Source: Pseudomonas nitroreducens NBRC 12694 (lineage in GTDB: Bacteria; Pseudomonadota; Gammaproteobacteria; Pseudomonadales; Pseudomonadaceae). Taken from it: a DNA stretch of 64,000 nt. Position numbers and translations under genes: made by a program. A model generated the notes under the pieces. The model saw only the letters and a list, made by a program, of their open reading frames with translations, was not told where the DNA came from and ran no database searches. Of this stretch, positions 45,106 through 52,927 are shown one piece after another. Location: positions 372,001-436,000 of the forward strand of contig NZ_BDAI01000002.1 of NCBI RefSeq assembly GCF_002091755.1, written 5' to 3'. The first letter of the stretch is position 1; every line of letters begins with the position of its first letter.

Positions 45106-45123
45106 AGATTATGGTTGTAATCT
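45106..45123. promoter_or_regulatory. Candidate HxlR operator
   Basis: AGATTA-TGGTTG-TAATCT is a perfect inverted repeat with 6-bp arms, 88 bases upstream of the HxlR start. The AT-rich dyad stands out in GC-rich surroundings. Confidence 0.5.
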
Positions 45124-45211
45124 AATGGGGTCGCTTGCTTTGCGCAAGTGACTCATCGACGGGGAAAGGGGCGCGGGGATGAGCGGTACGCCGAGGAGAT
45201 ATCACCGTTGC

Positions 45212-45292
45212 GGAAAGAGTTGCCCAATTCTGCGGAAGTTGCCCGGAGAAATCTTGGGAAGTTGCCCTGAAACCATCTTTGGAAGAGTTTGA
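45212..45292. repeat. Short direct repeats (GGAAGTTGCCC) upstream of the second OprD gene
   Basis: GGAAGTTGCCC occurs at 45234 and 45257, 23 bases apart. Degenerate copies GGAAAGAGTTGCCC and GGAAGAGTTTG lie at 45212 and 45281. They sit in a 635-base space without a gene between the HxlR gene and the OprD gene (45019-45653). The array is too short and too loose for a CRISPR. Confidence 0.5.
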
Positions 45293-45354
45293 AATTGGCC
45301 AGGAGAATTATCCGGGAATGGCCTGGAACACTTGTTCCATAACTTTCCTGCAGG

Positions 45355-45386
45355 CAAAAAAAGGCCGCCTGGGGAGGCGGCCAAAC
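45355..45386 (-). terminator. Orphan intrinsic terminator (minus strand)
   Basis: On the minus strand GGCCGCCT, a CCCC loop and AGGCGGCC are followed by seven T residues (45357-45384). No protein gene on the minus strand ends here, and the nearest upstream DNA on that strand is the antisense of the OprD start region, so an unannotated small transcript is possible. Confidence 0.7.
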
Positions 45387-45653
45387 CAAAGGATGATGAA
45401 GTGGAGCAATCCTCCGGACGCTCTGGAGCGGGCATCCGGGACTCATGTTCTTCATCGGGGCGCAAGCTTAATGGCGATAGCGACAAATGCTTAATCATTC
45501 GTCTCGATATCAACTATCGACAAGGCTGGTTGGAGGGCGAGGCGGCGGATTGTTATCTCTTCGCTCGCTCTGCCTATGGCGGGGAAACATAAGAAAGTTA
45601 TTCAGGATTCAATCGATACGCCTGCCAAGACAAGTCCAACAAAGGGGTAGAAG

Positions 45654-46982
45654 ATGTCTGCTTTCCGTCTTTCCATGCTGGGGGCGATCGTCGCCGGCAT
45701 TCCGTTCCAGCTGGCGCATGCCGCCGCCGTTGCCGATCAGTCCGAAGCCACCGGCTTCATCGAAGGCAGCGCCGCCTCGCTGCTGATGCGCAACTACTAC
45801 TACAACAGCGACCGCAAGTCCGGAGACCGGGACCGCAAGGACTGGACCCAGGGCTTCACGCTGAACTACAGCTCGGGATTCACCCAGGGTACCGTCGGTT
45901 TCGGCGTGGAAGCCTTCGGCAACTGGGGTATCCGCCTGGATGGCGGCGCCGGCACCTCCGGCACCGGCAACCTGCCAGTGCGTGACGATGATTCGCCGGA
46001 AGGCGAATACGGCCGTGCCGGGGGCGCCGTGAAGCTGCGCGTGTCCAAGACCGAGTTGCGCTGGGGCGACTTGCAGCCCACCGCGCCGGTATTCGCCGCC
46101 GGCGGCACGCGCCTGTTTCCGCAGACCGCTACCGGTTTCAACGTGCTCAGCAGCGAGATCGAGGGGCTGGACCTGGACGGCGGCCACTTCACCGGCGGCA
46201 ATGGCCCGGTGACCACCAACGGCGACCATGGCATCTGGGCCTCCTATGCCAACGTCGAGGCCAGCAGCATCGACTACGTGGGCGGCAAGTACGCGGTCAA
46301 CGACGCGCTGAATTTCTTGCTCTACGCCTCCAAGCTGGAGGATGTGTGGCGTCAGTACTACGGCAACGCCAACTACACGCTGCCGCTGGCGGACGACCAG
46401 TCGATGAACTTCGATTTCAACATCTACCGCACCAACGACGACGGTAGCGCCAAGGCCGGCGAGATCAGCAACACCACCTGGTCAGCCGCCGCCGCATATA
46501 CATTCCTTACCGCACACACCCTGACGCTGGCTTACCAGAAGGTCCACGGCGACACGCCGTTCGACTACGTGGCCTTTGGGGTCAACGGCCCGGGCGACAC
46601 CGGTGACTCGATCTTCCTCGCCAACTCCATCCAGTACTCGGACTTCAACGGTCCGGAGGAGAAGTCCTGGCAGCTGCGCTATGACCTGGCGATGGCCACC
46701 TACGGCATTCCCGGCCTGAGCTTCATGGCCCGTTACGTCAACGGCCACGGTATCGACGGCACGAAAATGGCTGCCGATAGCCAGTACCGCGGTTATGGCT
46801 ACGGCGAGGATGGCAAGCACCACGAGACCAACCTGGAAGCCAGGTACGTGGTGCAGTCCGGGCCGGCGAAGGACCTGTCCCTGCGCCTGCGCGAGGCGAT
46901 CCACCGTGGTAATGCCGACCAGGTGGAAGGCGACGTCAATGAGTTCCGCCTGATCGTCGACTACCCGCTGTCGATCCTGTAA
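45654..46982 (+). CDS. OprD-family outer membrane porin
   Basis: 442 residues with a signal peptide ending in LAHAAAV. Barrel markers are SLLMRNYYYNSDR, KDWTQGFTLNYSSGFTQGTVGFGVEAFG, LAYQKVHGDTPFDYVAFG and ARYVVQSGPAKDLSLRLRE. The shared motifs with the porin at 24436-25701 show that both are OprD paralogues, though substrate loops differ. It ends IVDYPLSIL rather than with the usual terminal Phe or Tyr needed for barrel assembly, a small oddity. It is a single-gene unit followed by a REP-type element. Confidence 0.92.
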   Translation: MSAFRLSMLGAIVAGIPFQLAHAAAVADQSEATGFIEGSAASLLMRNYYYNSDRKSGDRDRKDWTQGFTLNYSSGFTQGTVGFGVEAFGNWGIRLDGGAGTSGTGNLPVRDDDSPEGEYGRAGGAVKLRVSKTELRWGDLQPTAPVFAAGGTRLFPQTATGFNVLSSEIEGLDLDGGHFTGGNGPVTTNGDHGIWASYANVEASSIDYVGGKYAVNDALNFLLYASKLEDVWRQYYGNANYTLPLADDQSMNFDFNIYRTNDDGSAKAGEISNTTWSAAAAYTFLTAHTLTLAYQKVHGDTPFDYVAFGVNGPGDTGDSIFLANSIQYSDFNGPEEKSWQLRYDLAMATYGIPGLSFMARYVNGHGIDGTKMAADSQYRGYGYGEDGKHHETNLEARYVVQSGPAKDLSLRLREAIHRGNADQVEGDVNEFRLIVDYPLSIL

Positions 46983-47017
46983 CGCCAGTGCGCACCTTGG
47001 AGGACACCGCGGAACAT

Positions 47018-47102
47018 CCGTAGGGCCGCATAACGCGCCAGCGTTATCCGCCGTTAGCTGGCTGGCGGCGGATAACCTGTTCCAGGTTATGTGCCCTACG
47101 GG
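47018..47102. repeat. GTAGGGC-type palindromic intergenic repeat
   Basis: CCGTAGGGC at one end and GCCCTACGG at the other are inverted copies; inside, GCGTTATCCGCCG and CGGCGGATAAC form a second inverted pair. This is a different Pseudomonas repeat family from the REPINs. It lies between the second OprD gene and the small hydrolase gene. Confidence 0.75.
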
Positions 47103-47188
47103 TGCGGCCCACTGCAAGGCTGTGGTGCTGAAGTGAGCGGGCGGGGCGCTACAATCGGCGCTCCGTTCCCGTCCCGCGAGAAGAGTCG

Positions 47189-47833
47189 ATGTCCGAAGAA
47201 GAGCGCCGCACGCAACTGATCGATGGCCCGGTGGGCAAGCTGCAATTGCTGATCGACCGGCCGGGTGTGCCGCCGCAGGGCATCGCGCTGATCAGCCATC
47301 CGCAGCCTTTGCTCGGTGGCAGCCCGAGGCACCGCGTGCCGCTGACCCTTTCGCGCAAGCTCTGCGGCGCCGGCTGGCTGACCGTGCGGCCGAGCTTCCG
47401 TGGGGTGGATGGCAGTGAAGGCGAGTACGCCGAAGGCATCGGCGAGGCGCAGGACATGCTGGCGGTGATCGCGCACCTGCGTGGCGAATACCCCGGCCTG
47501 CCGTTGGCGCTGGTGGGCTTTTCCTTCGGTGCCTATGTGTTCGCCCGCGTTGCCAGCGAACTGTCACCGCCTGCGCAGGCCATCGCGCTGATGGGCTTGC
47601 CGGTGGGAACGGTCCCCGGCGGCCGCGACTACGAAGCACAGGCGCTGCCGGCCGACTGCCTGCTGCTGCACGGCGAGGCGGACGAAATGGCGCCGCTGGC
47701 CAACCTGCTGGACTGGGCGCGGCCGCAGCAGCGCGAAGTGGTTCTCTATACCGGCGCCGACCATTTCTTCAAGGGCTGCCTGGAGCGCGCTGTGGAGCGG
47801 GTACTGGAGCACCTGACCCGAGCCATCAGCTGA
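47189..47833 (+). CDS. Alpha/beta hydrolase (small serine hydrolase)
   Basis: 214 residues. The nucleophile elbow is GFSFGAYV, the early loop SHPQPLLGG supplies the oxyanion region, LLHGEADEMAP holds the acid, and TGADHFFKGCL holds the catalytic His. The SHPxPxxGG motif marks a widespread group of small cytoplasmic esterases of unknown substrate. Its last eight bases overlap the end of the converging DUF971 gene. Confidence 0.87.
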   Translation: MSEEERRTQLIDGPVGKLQLLIDRPGVPPQGIALISHPQPLLGGSPRHRVPLTLSRKLCGAGWLTVRPSFRGVDGSEGEYAEGIGEAQDMLAVIAHLRGEYPGLPLALVGFSFGAYVFARVASELSPPAQAIALMGLPVGTVPGGRDYEAQALPADCLLLHGEADEMAPLANLLDWARPQQREVVLYTGADHFFKGCLERAVERVLEHLTRAIS

Positions 47834-48119
47834 GTGCGGACCGCCCCAGTTCACGCAGATACGACCACGGGTAGATCCCGCGGTCATGGCCGTCGTCGAA
47901 CACCAATTGCACGCCGTAGCCCTGCAGGTTCAGCTGTTGCAGGACAACGCCGGCCTTCACCAGCTCGATGCGACCTTGCAGCCGCGCGGCCCGGCATTGC
48001 GAACAGGGGCAGGCGCCGCGCAGGCGGGTGAAGGCAATGCACTGCTCGACGCCGTCGTCCCAGCGGATGCGCAGTTCGCCGTCTGCGCTGGAGCGATGCA
48101 GCGCGACCGGCGTGTTCAT
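47826..48119 (-). CDS. DUF971 (gamma-butyrobetaine hydroxylase-like N-terminal) domain protein
   Basis: 97 residues from the ATG at 48119, which overlaps the HEAT-repeat gene stop by ATGA. The domain is the small fold found at the N-terminus of gamma-butyrobetaine hydroxylase: LRIRWDDGVEQCIAFTRLRGACPCSQCRAA then DDGHDRGIYPWSYLREL. The CPCSQC cluster may bind zinc or an Fe-S cluster. Stand-alone DUF971 proteins have been linked to Fe-S cluster handling in other organisms; here it is the last gene of the organosulfur locus, suggesting a role in maturing or serving AsfA/AsfB-type enzymes. That link is inferred. Confidence 0.85.
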   Translation of the reverse strand: MNTPVALHRSSADGELRIRWDDGVEQCIAFTRLRGACPCSQCRAARLQGRIELVKAGVVLQQLNLQGYGVQLVFDDGHDRGIYPWSYLRELGRSALS

Positions 48120-49087
48120 GTGTTCTGTCCCAGTTGAGCGAGGGCGATGCGCACGGCCTTGCGGACTTCCGGATCGCCGTCCTGCTCGGCGTTGCGCAGT
48201 GCCTCGATGGCATCGCCGCTGCCCAGTTCGCCCAGGGCCAGCGCGGCTTCCTTGCGCAGGTTGCTGATGCCGTGGCCGAGCACGACCTTCAACCCTTCCA
48301 GCGCCGGCAAGTAGCGCAGCTTGCCCAGCGAACGGGCAGCGCGCAGGCGAACCTGCCAGAAGTCGTCTTCGAGTGCCTGCACCAGCGCTTCGCCGGCTTC
48401 GGGCTGGGCGAGTTTGCCGAGGGTGCCGGCGGCTTCCTCGCGCACTTGCCACGCCGGATCGGCCAGGGCGGCCTGCAAGGCCGGCAGCACGCTGGCGTCG
48501 ATGGCCAGGCCAAGGGCGCCGGCGGCGGCGCGGCGGACCTCGGCGTCCGGGTCGTCGCGGGTCAGCCGGGCCAGGTGCGGCAGGGCGTCGGTGCGTTTGA
48601 GCCAGCCGAGGATGCCCACGGCTTCGCGGCGCACGCCGGCATCGCTGTCCTGCAGCGCGGCGCGTGCCGGTTCTGCAGCCGCTTCCAGGCGCAGCTCGCG
48701 CAAGGCGCGCAGGGCGCTGCGGCGGACGAAGATTTCGCTGTGCGCTGCCCAGGGCAGCAGGCGTACGCCGGCCTCGGCGGTCTTCAGCTCGCTGAGGCTC
48801 TGGGCGGCGGCTTCGCGCACGTCCTCGGCGCGGTCGGCAAGGGCCTGGCAGAGCGCGTCCACCACGTCGGGCTCTTCCCAGGCTTCCAGCAGGCGCGCGG
48901 CTTCGGCACGCACGTTGGCGGCGGCGTCATGGGTCAGCGCATGGGCGAGCCAGGGGAGGCCGTCAGGGTCTTCAAGGTCGGCCAGTTCGATCAGGGCAAT
49001 GCGGCGCACGCCGGCGTCGGCATCCTGGAGACGCGGTTGCAGGTCGAGGATGTCGGGATTATCGGTAGTCAGGCTGAAGTCGGTCAT
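48116..49087 (-). CDS. HEAT-repeat protein
   Basis: 323 residues made almost wholly of PBS-lyase-type HEAT repeats of about 31 residues, at least eight of them, each with a D-x-x-V-R-x-x-A pattern (for example DAGVRRIALIELADLEDP, DPDAEVRRAAAGALGLA, DPAWQVREEAAGTLGKLA). No signal peptide, membrane helix or catalytic motif. Both ends are joined by ATGA overlaps, to the ABC ATPase upstream and the DUF971 gene downstream, so it is made with the transporter. HEAT stacks serve as protein-binding scaffolds, and in some lineages as chromophore lyases. Its partner here is probably a protein of the same locus. Confidence 0.88.
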   Translation of the reverse strand: MTDFSLTTDNPDILDLQPRLQDADAGVRRIALIELADLEDPDGLPWLAHALTHDAAANVRAEAARLLEAWEEPDVVDALCQALADRAEDVREAAAQSLSELKTAEAGVRLLPWAAHSEIFVRRSALRALRELRLEAAAEPARAALQDSDAGVRREAVGILGWLKRTDALPHLARLTRDDPDAEVRRAAAGALGLAIDASVLPALQAALADPAWQVREEAAGTLGKLAQPEAGEALVQALEDDFWQVRLRAARSLGKLRYLPALEGLKVVLGHGISNLRKEAALALGELGSGDAIEALRNAEQDGDPEVRKAVRIALAQLGQNT

Positions 49088-49932
49088 ATGGCGAATCGCG
49101 GTATCCGTTGTGGAGTGGGCAGCCCCAGCGGCGTCAGGCGCGGCAGCTGGCGGCCGTCTTCGTGGCGCAGCAGTTCCAGGCAGTGACGCTTGAGGCGGGA
49201 GAATTCCGGGCTGGTGAGCAGGTCGGCGTGGCGTGGGCGCGGGAAGTCGAGGCGGATGTCTTCGAGGATGCGCCCGGGGCGCGGGCTCATCACCAGGATG
49301 CGGTCGGCGAGGAACAGCGCCTCGTCGATGTCGTGGGTGATGAACAGCACGCTGGTGCGCAGGCGCGTCCAGATGTCCAGCAGCAGTTCCTGCATCATCA
49401 TCCGCGTCTGTGCGTCGAGGGCGCCGAAGGGTTCGTCCATCAGCAGCAGGCGTGGCTGGTTGATCAGCACGCGGGCGATTTCCACACGTTGCTGCATGCC
49501 GCCGGAGAGCTGCGACGGCCAGCGATTGGCGAAGCCGTTCAGACCGACCAGCTGGAGCATCTCGTCGGCCTGGCGATGGCGTTCCGCACGGGGCACGCCG
49601 CGCATCTTCAGGCCGAAGGCGACGTTGTCGCGCACGCGCCGCCAGGGCAGCAGGGTGTGGTGCTGGAACACCATGCCGCGCTCGGGCGAGGGGCCGGCGA
49701 CAGGACCACCGTCCACTTCCAGTTTGCCGGCGCTGGGCGCCAGGTGGCCGGCAAGGGCACCGAGCAGGGTGGACTTGCCGCAGCCGGACGGGCCGAGCAC
49801 GCAGACGAATTCGCCGGGTTCGATGGAGAAGCTCAGGGACTGCACGGCCTCGAAGGCGTCGCGGCCGCTGCCGAGGTGGATCGACAGGCCGTCGACGCGC
49901 ACGCGCCCCGGTGCGCTGGCGGGCAGGCTCAT
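49084..49932 (-). CDS. Sulfonate/nitrate/taurine-type ABC transporter ATP-binding protein
   Basis: 282 residues from the ATG at 49932. Walker A GPSGCGKST (about 46-54), signature LSGGMQQRVEIARVL, Walker B LLLMDEPFGALDAQTR and the His in FITHDIDEALFLADR are those of SsuB/TauB/NrtD ATPases. It powers import through the coupled permease. The gene overlaps the permease stop (ATGA) and the HEAT-repeat start (ATGA). About 30 residues at the C-terminus are Pro/Arg-rich and not part of the ATPase core. Confidence 0.92.
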   Translation of the reverse strand: MSLPASAPGRVRVDGLSIHLGSGRDAFEAVQSLSFSIEPGEFVCVLGPSGCGKSTLLGALAGHLAPSAGKLEVDGGPVAGPSPERGMVFQHHTLLPWRRVRDNVAFGLKMRGVPRAERHRQADEMLQLVGLNGFANRWPSQLSGGMQQRVEIARVLINQPRLLLMDEPFGALDAQTRMMMQELLLDIWTRLRTSVLFITHDIDEALFLADRILVMSPRPGRILEDIRLDFPRPRHADLLTSPEFSRLKRHCLELLRHEDGRQLPRLTPLGLPTPQRIPRFAI

Positions 49933-50720
49933 GGCTTGCCTCCGGCCTGGCGCTGCCAGGGTGTGACGAGGCTGCCGAGCTGGCGCACCAGCAGGCTGCT
50001 GGCCATGCCGAGCACGCCGATCAGCAGCATGCCGACGACGATGTCGGGGTAGTTCTGCAAGGTGTAGGACTCCCAGGTGTAGTAGCCGATGCCCCATTGG
50101 CCGGAGATCATTTCGGCGGTCACCAGGCAGAACCACGAGGTGCCCATGCCGATGGCAAGACCGGTGACGATGCTCGGCGCGGCACCCGGCAGCACCACCT
50201 CGCGCAGCAGCGCCAGGCGTCCGGCACCGAGGCTGCGGGCGGAGGCGAGCAGGCGCGGGTCCACCGCTTCCACGCCGTGGATGGTGTTGAGCAGGACGGG
50301 GAACAGTGCGCCGGTGAAGGTGATGAAGATCATCGACAGCTCGGAGCTGGGGAACATCAGGATCGCCAGCGGAATCCACGCCACCGCGGGGATCGGCCGC
50401 AGCACTTCCAGCGGCGGCAGCAGGCTGTCGCGCGCCCAGCGGCCACGGCCGATGAGCAACCCCAGGGCGATGCCGGCGAAAGCCGCCAGCAGGTAGCCGG
50501 CGAGTACCCGCAGCAGGCTGCTGCCCAGGTGGCGGCCGAGCTTGCTCGATTGCGCCAGGTTCCAGGCCGCTTCCAGCACATCACGCGGGCCGGGCACGTT
50601 GGCGAAGGTGACCACGCCGAGGTTCACGTGGCGCGCGCTGAGCACCTGCCACAGCGCCAGGCAGACCAGCAGCGAGGCCAGGCGCAGGCTCCAGCGGGTG
50701 AGGGTGGTGGTGTTCATCAT
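49929..50720 (-). CDS. Sulfonate/nitrate/taurine-type ABC transporter permease
   Basis: 263 residues with six membrane helices and an EAA-loop read as VDPRLLASARSLGAGRLALLREVVLPGA. The pattern GRHLGSSLLRVLAGYLLAAFAGIALGLLIG and TWESYTLQNYPDIVVGMLLIG is typical of SsuC/TauC permeases. A GGAG site precedes two adjacent ATG codons. It lies 44 bases after the binding-protein gene. Confidence 0.91.
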   Translation of the reverse strand: MMNTTTLTRWSLRLASLLVCLALWQVLSARHVNLGVVTFANVPGPRDVLEAAWNLAQSSKLGRHLGSSLLRVLAGYLLAAFAGIALGLLIGRGRWARDSLLPPLEVLRPIPAVAWIPLAILMFPSSELSMIFITFTGALFPVLLNTIHGVEAVDPRLLASARSLGAGRLALLREVVLPGAAPSIVTGLAIGMGTSWFCLVTAEMISGQWGIGYYTWESYTLQNYPDIVVGMLLIGVLGMASSLLVRQLGSLVTPWQRQAGGKP

Positions 50721-50764
50721 CGTTCTCCGTCGAGCCCCGGTGCGCGCGGCACCGGGGCTGCACC

Positions 50765-52171
50765 TCAGCGGCTGGCGACCGCCTGCTGGCTGGCAGCGGC
50801 GAAGTCGGCGACCTCCCCGCCGTGTTGGCGGGCGAAGGCGTCGGCCTGTTCGCGCAGCAGGAAGGCGTCCAGCGCGCCGTCCTTGCCACGCACGAACCAG
50901 GCCTGGCTGGCCAGCAGCTTGATGCCGCTGTCGCTGGCCTGGGCGTAGACGGCGCGGATGTCCTTGCCTTGCTGCTTCAGCTCGGCGAGTTGCCCCAGCG
51001 CTTCACTGGCGGTCGCGTAGCTGCGCACCTTCGGTTCGCCGCGCACCCAGATCTGCGCGACCTTGCGCGTATCGCTGATCGGCTTGTCGGTCAGAACGTC
51101 GTTACCCAGCAACGGCTGCTGCGCGTAGTTCTTCAGCGCGGCGTCGTAGTCGGCGCCGGAGGCCTTGAAGGCGGCGCGGATGTAGCGGTCGTCGACGAAC
51201 TGCTCGACGTTCAGGCCGCGGTCGGCCTTCTTCAGCAGCTTCAGGGTGTCGATGGCGGTGGTGACGGCCTGGCGGTATTCGGGCTTCCAGGTCAGGTCGC
51301 GGGTCTGCAGGCCGAGCGGGCCGTGGAACAGGTAGTTCACTTCGGCGGGAATGCCGGCGACCTTCTCGATCAGTTCGCTGTATTTCTCCGGGTCTTTCGC
51401 CAGCAGTTGGTTGGCTTCATAGGTGGCGCGCAGGTAGGCCTCGACGATTTCCGGGTACTGCTGCGCGTAGTCGGCTTCCACCAGCGCACCGTGGAAGGTC
51501 GGCGCCTTGGCCTGGGAGCCGTCGTAGATCTTGCGGGCGATGCCCCGGCTCTCGAACAGCTCGGCGAAGGGCACGAAGTCAGCATGGGCGGCGATCTTGT
51601 TGGCCTGTAGCGCGGAGCCGGCGACTTCCGGCGGTTGCGCGATGATGGTGACGTCCTTCTCCGGGTCCCAGCCCTGCGCGGCGATGGCGCGCAGCAGCAG
51701 GCCGTGGGCGGTGGAGGCGAAGGGCACGGAGATGGTCTGGCCCTTGAGTTCGGCCAGCGACTGCACCTTGGACGAGGCGGGCACGACGATGCCGTTGCCG
51801 CTGCCCTCGATGCTCCCCGAGAGCACGCTGATGAACAGGCTGCGCTTGCCGGCCGCCTCGTGGGCGACGCCGTTGAGCGAGCCGGGGAAGTCGGCCATGG
51901 CGCCGAAGTCGAGCTTGCCGGCGAGCATCTCGTTGGTCAGCGGCGCGCCGCTGGTGAAGTTCTTCCACTGCACGTCGTACTGCGCGTCCTTGTGCTTGCC
52001 GTCGTGCGGCAGGTACTTGTCGAGCAGGCCGAGTTCGCGGATCAACAGGCCGCCGGCGGCGCAGTTGATGGTGGTGTCCTGGGTGCCGATGGCGACGCGG
52101 ATGGTCTCGCCGTGGGCGGTGATACTGGCAATGGCGAGCGCGAGGCCGGCCAGGGTAGTGCGCAAGGTCAT
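50765..52171 (-). CDS. ABC transporter substrate-binding protein (nitrate/sulfonate/taurine type, long form)
   Basis: 468 residues, with a signal peptide ending ITAHG. The mature protein begins IRVAIGTQDTTINCAAGGLLIRELGLLDKYLP, a SsuA/NrtA-type opening, followed by LDFGAMADFPGSLNGV and GQTISVPFASTAHGLLLRA. It is over 100 residues longer than ordinary SsuA or TauA. The extra C-terminal part (from about residue 330) carries ISDTRKVAQIWVRGEP and a helical tail, and may be a separate domain. GAGGGGAAC precedes the ATG. It should deliver an organosulfur compound to the coupled permease. Confidence 0.88.
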   Translation of the reverse strand: MTLRTTLAGLALAIASITAHGETIRVAIGTQDTTINCAAGGLLIRELGLLDKYLPHDGKHKDAQYDVQWKNFTSGAPLTNEMLAGKLDFGAMADFPGSLNGVAHEAAGKRSLFISVLSGSIEGSGNGIVVPASSKVQSLAELKGQTISVPFASTAHGLLLRAIAAQGWDPEKDVTIIAQPPEVAGSALQANKIAAHADFVPFAELFESRGIARKIYDGSQAKAPTFHGALVEADYAQQYPEIVEAYLRATYEANQLLAKDPEKYSELIEKVAGIPAEVNYLFHGPLGLQTRDLTWKPEYRQAVTTAIDTLKLLKKADRGLNVEQFVDDRYIRAAFKASGADYDAALKNYAQQPLLGNDVLTDKPISDTRKVAQIWVRGEPKVRSYATASEALGQLAELKQQGKDIRAVYAQASDSGIKLLASQAWFVRGKDGALDAFLLREQADAFARQHGGEVADFAAASQQAVASR

Positions 52172-52294
52172 GGGTGTTCCCCTCGAATCATGAGTGTTGG
52201 AATCGTCTCCGCCGCAGGCCTTGCGGTGGGAAACGAGGGGCGGTGCATCAGGCGTCCGGCGGTGGGGCCGGATGGCGTTTCTTATGGCTTTTGT

Positions 52295-52361
52295 GTAGGA
52301 GCGAGCTTGCTCGCGAACAGCCCTGCTGCAGGAGTTGGTTCGCGAGCAAGCTCGCTCCTAC
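52295..52361. repeat. REPIN: inverted pair of REP sequences
   Basis: GTAGGAGCGAGCTTGCTCGC from 52295 and its reverse complement ending at 52361, with about 20 bases between the arms. It lies between the ferredoxin gene and the binding-protein gene of the organosulfur locus. Confidence 0.85.
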
Positions 52362-52383
52362 AGGGGAACTTCGTTGCGGGAGC

Positions 52384-52629
52384 TCAACGCAGGAGGTACG
52401 GGATCTCCACGCGCACCGCACCGGTCGGGCAGTCCTTCTCGCAGGGCATGCAGTACCAGCATTCGTCGAAGGCCATGTAGGCCTTCTGGGTGGCGGGGTT
52501 GATCGCCAGCAGGTCCATCGGGCAGACCTCGACGCAGACGGTGCAGCCCTTGTCGGCGATGCACTTGTCCTCGTCCACCGTCACCGGGGCGCTGGAACGG
52601 AAGAAGATTTCCTGGGGCTGGTAGGCCAT
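52384..52629 (-). CDS. 2x[4Fe-4S] ferredoxin, AprB/AsfB-like
   Basis: 81 residues with two cluster motifs: Cys-23, 29, 32, 36 (CIADKGCTVCVEVCP) and Cys-57, 60, 63, 67 (CWYCMPCEKDCP). The CWYC-x2-C-x3-CP pattern and the CPMDLLAIN segment resemble the N-terminal part of adenylylsulfate reductase subunit B. It is the likely electron partner of the flavoprotein encoded upstream, as in the arylsulfonate asfAB genes described from P. putida S-313. GAGGACC precedes the ATG. A 298-base spacer with inverted CT/GA-rich repeats separates the two genes. Confidence 0.85.
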   Translation of the reverse strand: MAYQPQEIFFRSSAPVTVDEDKCIADKGCTVCVEVCPMDLLAINPATQKAYMAFDECWYCMPCEKDCPTGAVRVEIPYLLR

Positions 52630-52720
52630 GGCACGCGGTCCTCATCGTGTTGCTTGCCGGCCGTCGTGGCGGCGGGCTGGTTATTCGGTCGAAGGTTCGG
52701 CGCGGGGCTCGGGACCCGCT

Positions 52721-52905
52721 CCCCAGCCCTCCCCCTGAAGGGAGAGGGGGCTTGATCGTGCCGGCGGTTAGCGCTGAGCCCGCCGGGCTGCTCTTTTTCC
52801 GTTTGGTGTGGCGCAGGCTCCTGTGCGCGCAGGCTGAATCCCCAGTTGCCGCTCGCGCCGGACAGCTTCCTCTACCGCTTGCGGGAGAGGGCGGGGGGAG
52901 AGGGG
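52721..52905. repeat. Inverted pair of CCCTCTCCC/GGGAGAGGG-type repeats
   Basis: A C-rich segment with CCCTCCCCCTGAAGGGAGAGG (here split around 52737) lies at 52721-52751 and a related segment with GCGGGAGAGGGCGGGGGGAG at 52870-52905. The two face each other across unremarkable DNA and fill the space between the flavoprotein stop and the ferredoxin start. A second such pair lies at 56590-56700. Confidence 0.6.
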
Positions 52906-52927
52906 CTCTGCGAGCAGCCGAAACCCC

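Noticed and set aside
45212..45292. CRISPR or plasmid iterons
   Set aside because: Only two exact 11-base copies with degenerate neighbours, no cas or rep gene nearby.
47826..47833. Convergent 3' overlaps (also 22216-22226 and 41841-41847) as antisense control
   Set aside because: Overlaps of 7-11 bases are ordinary in compact genomes and carry no special structure.
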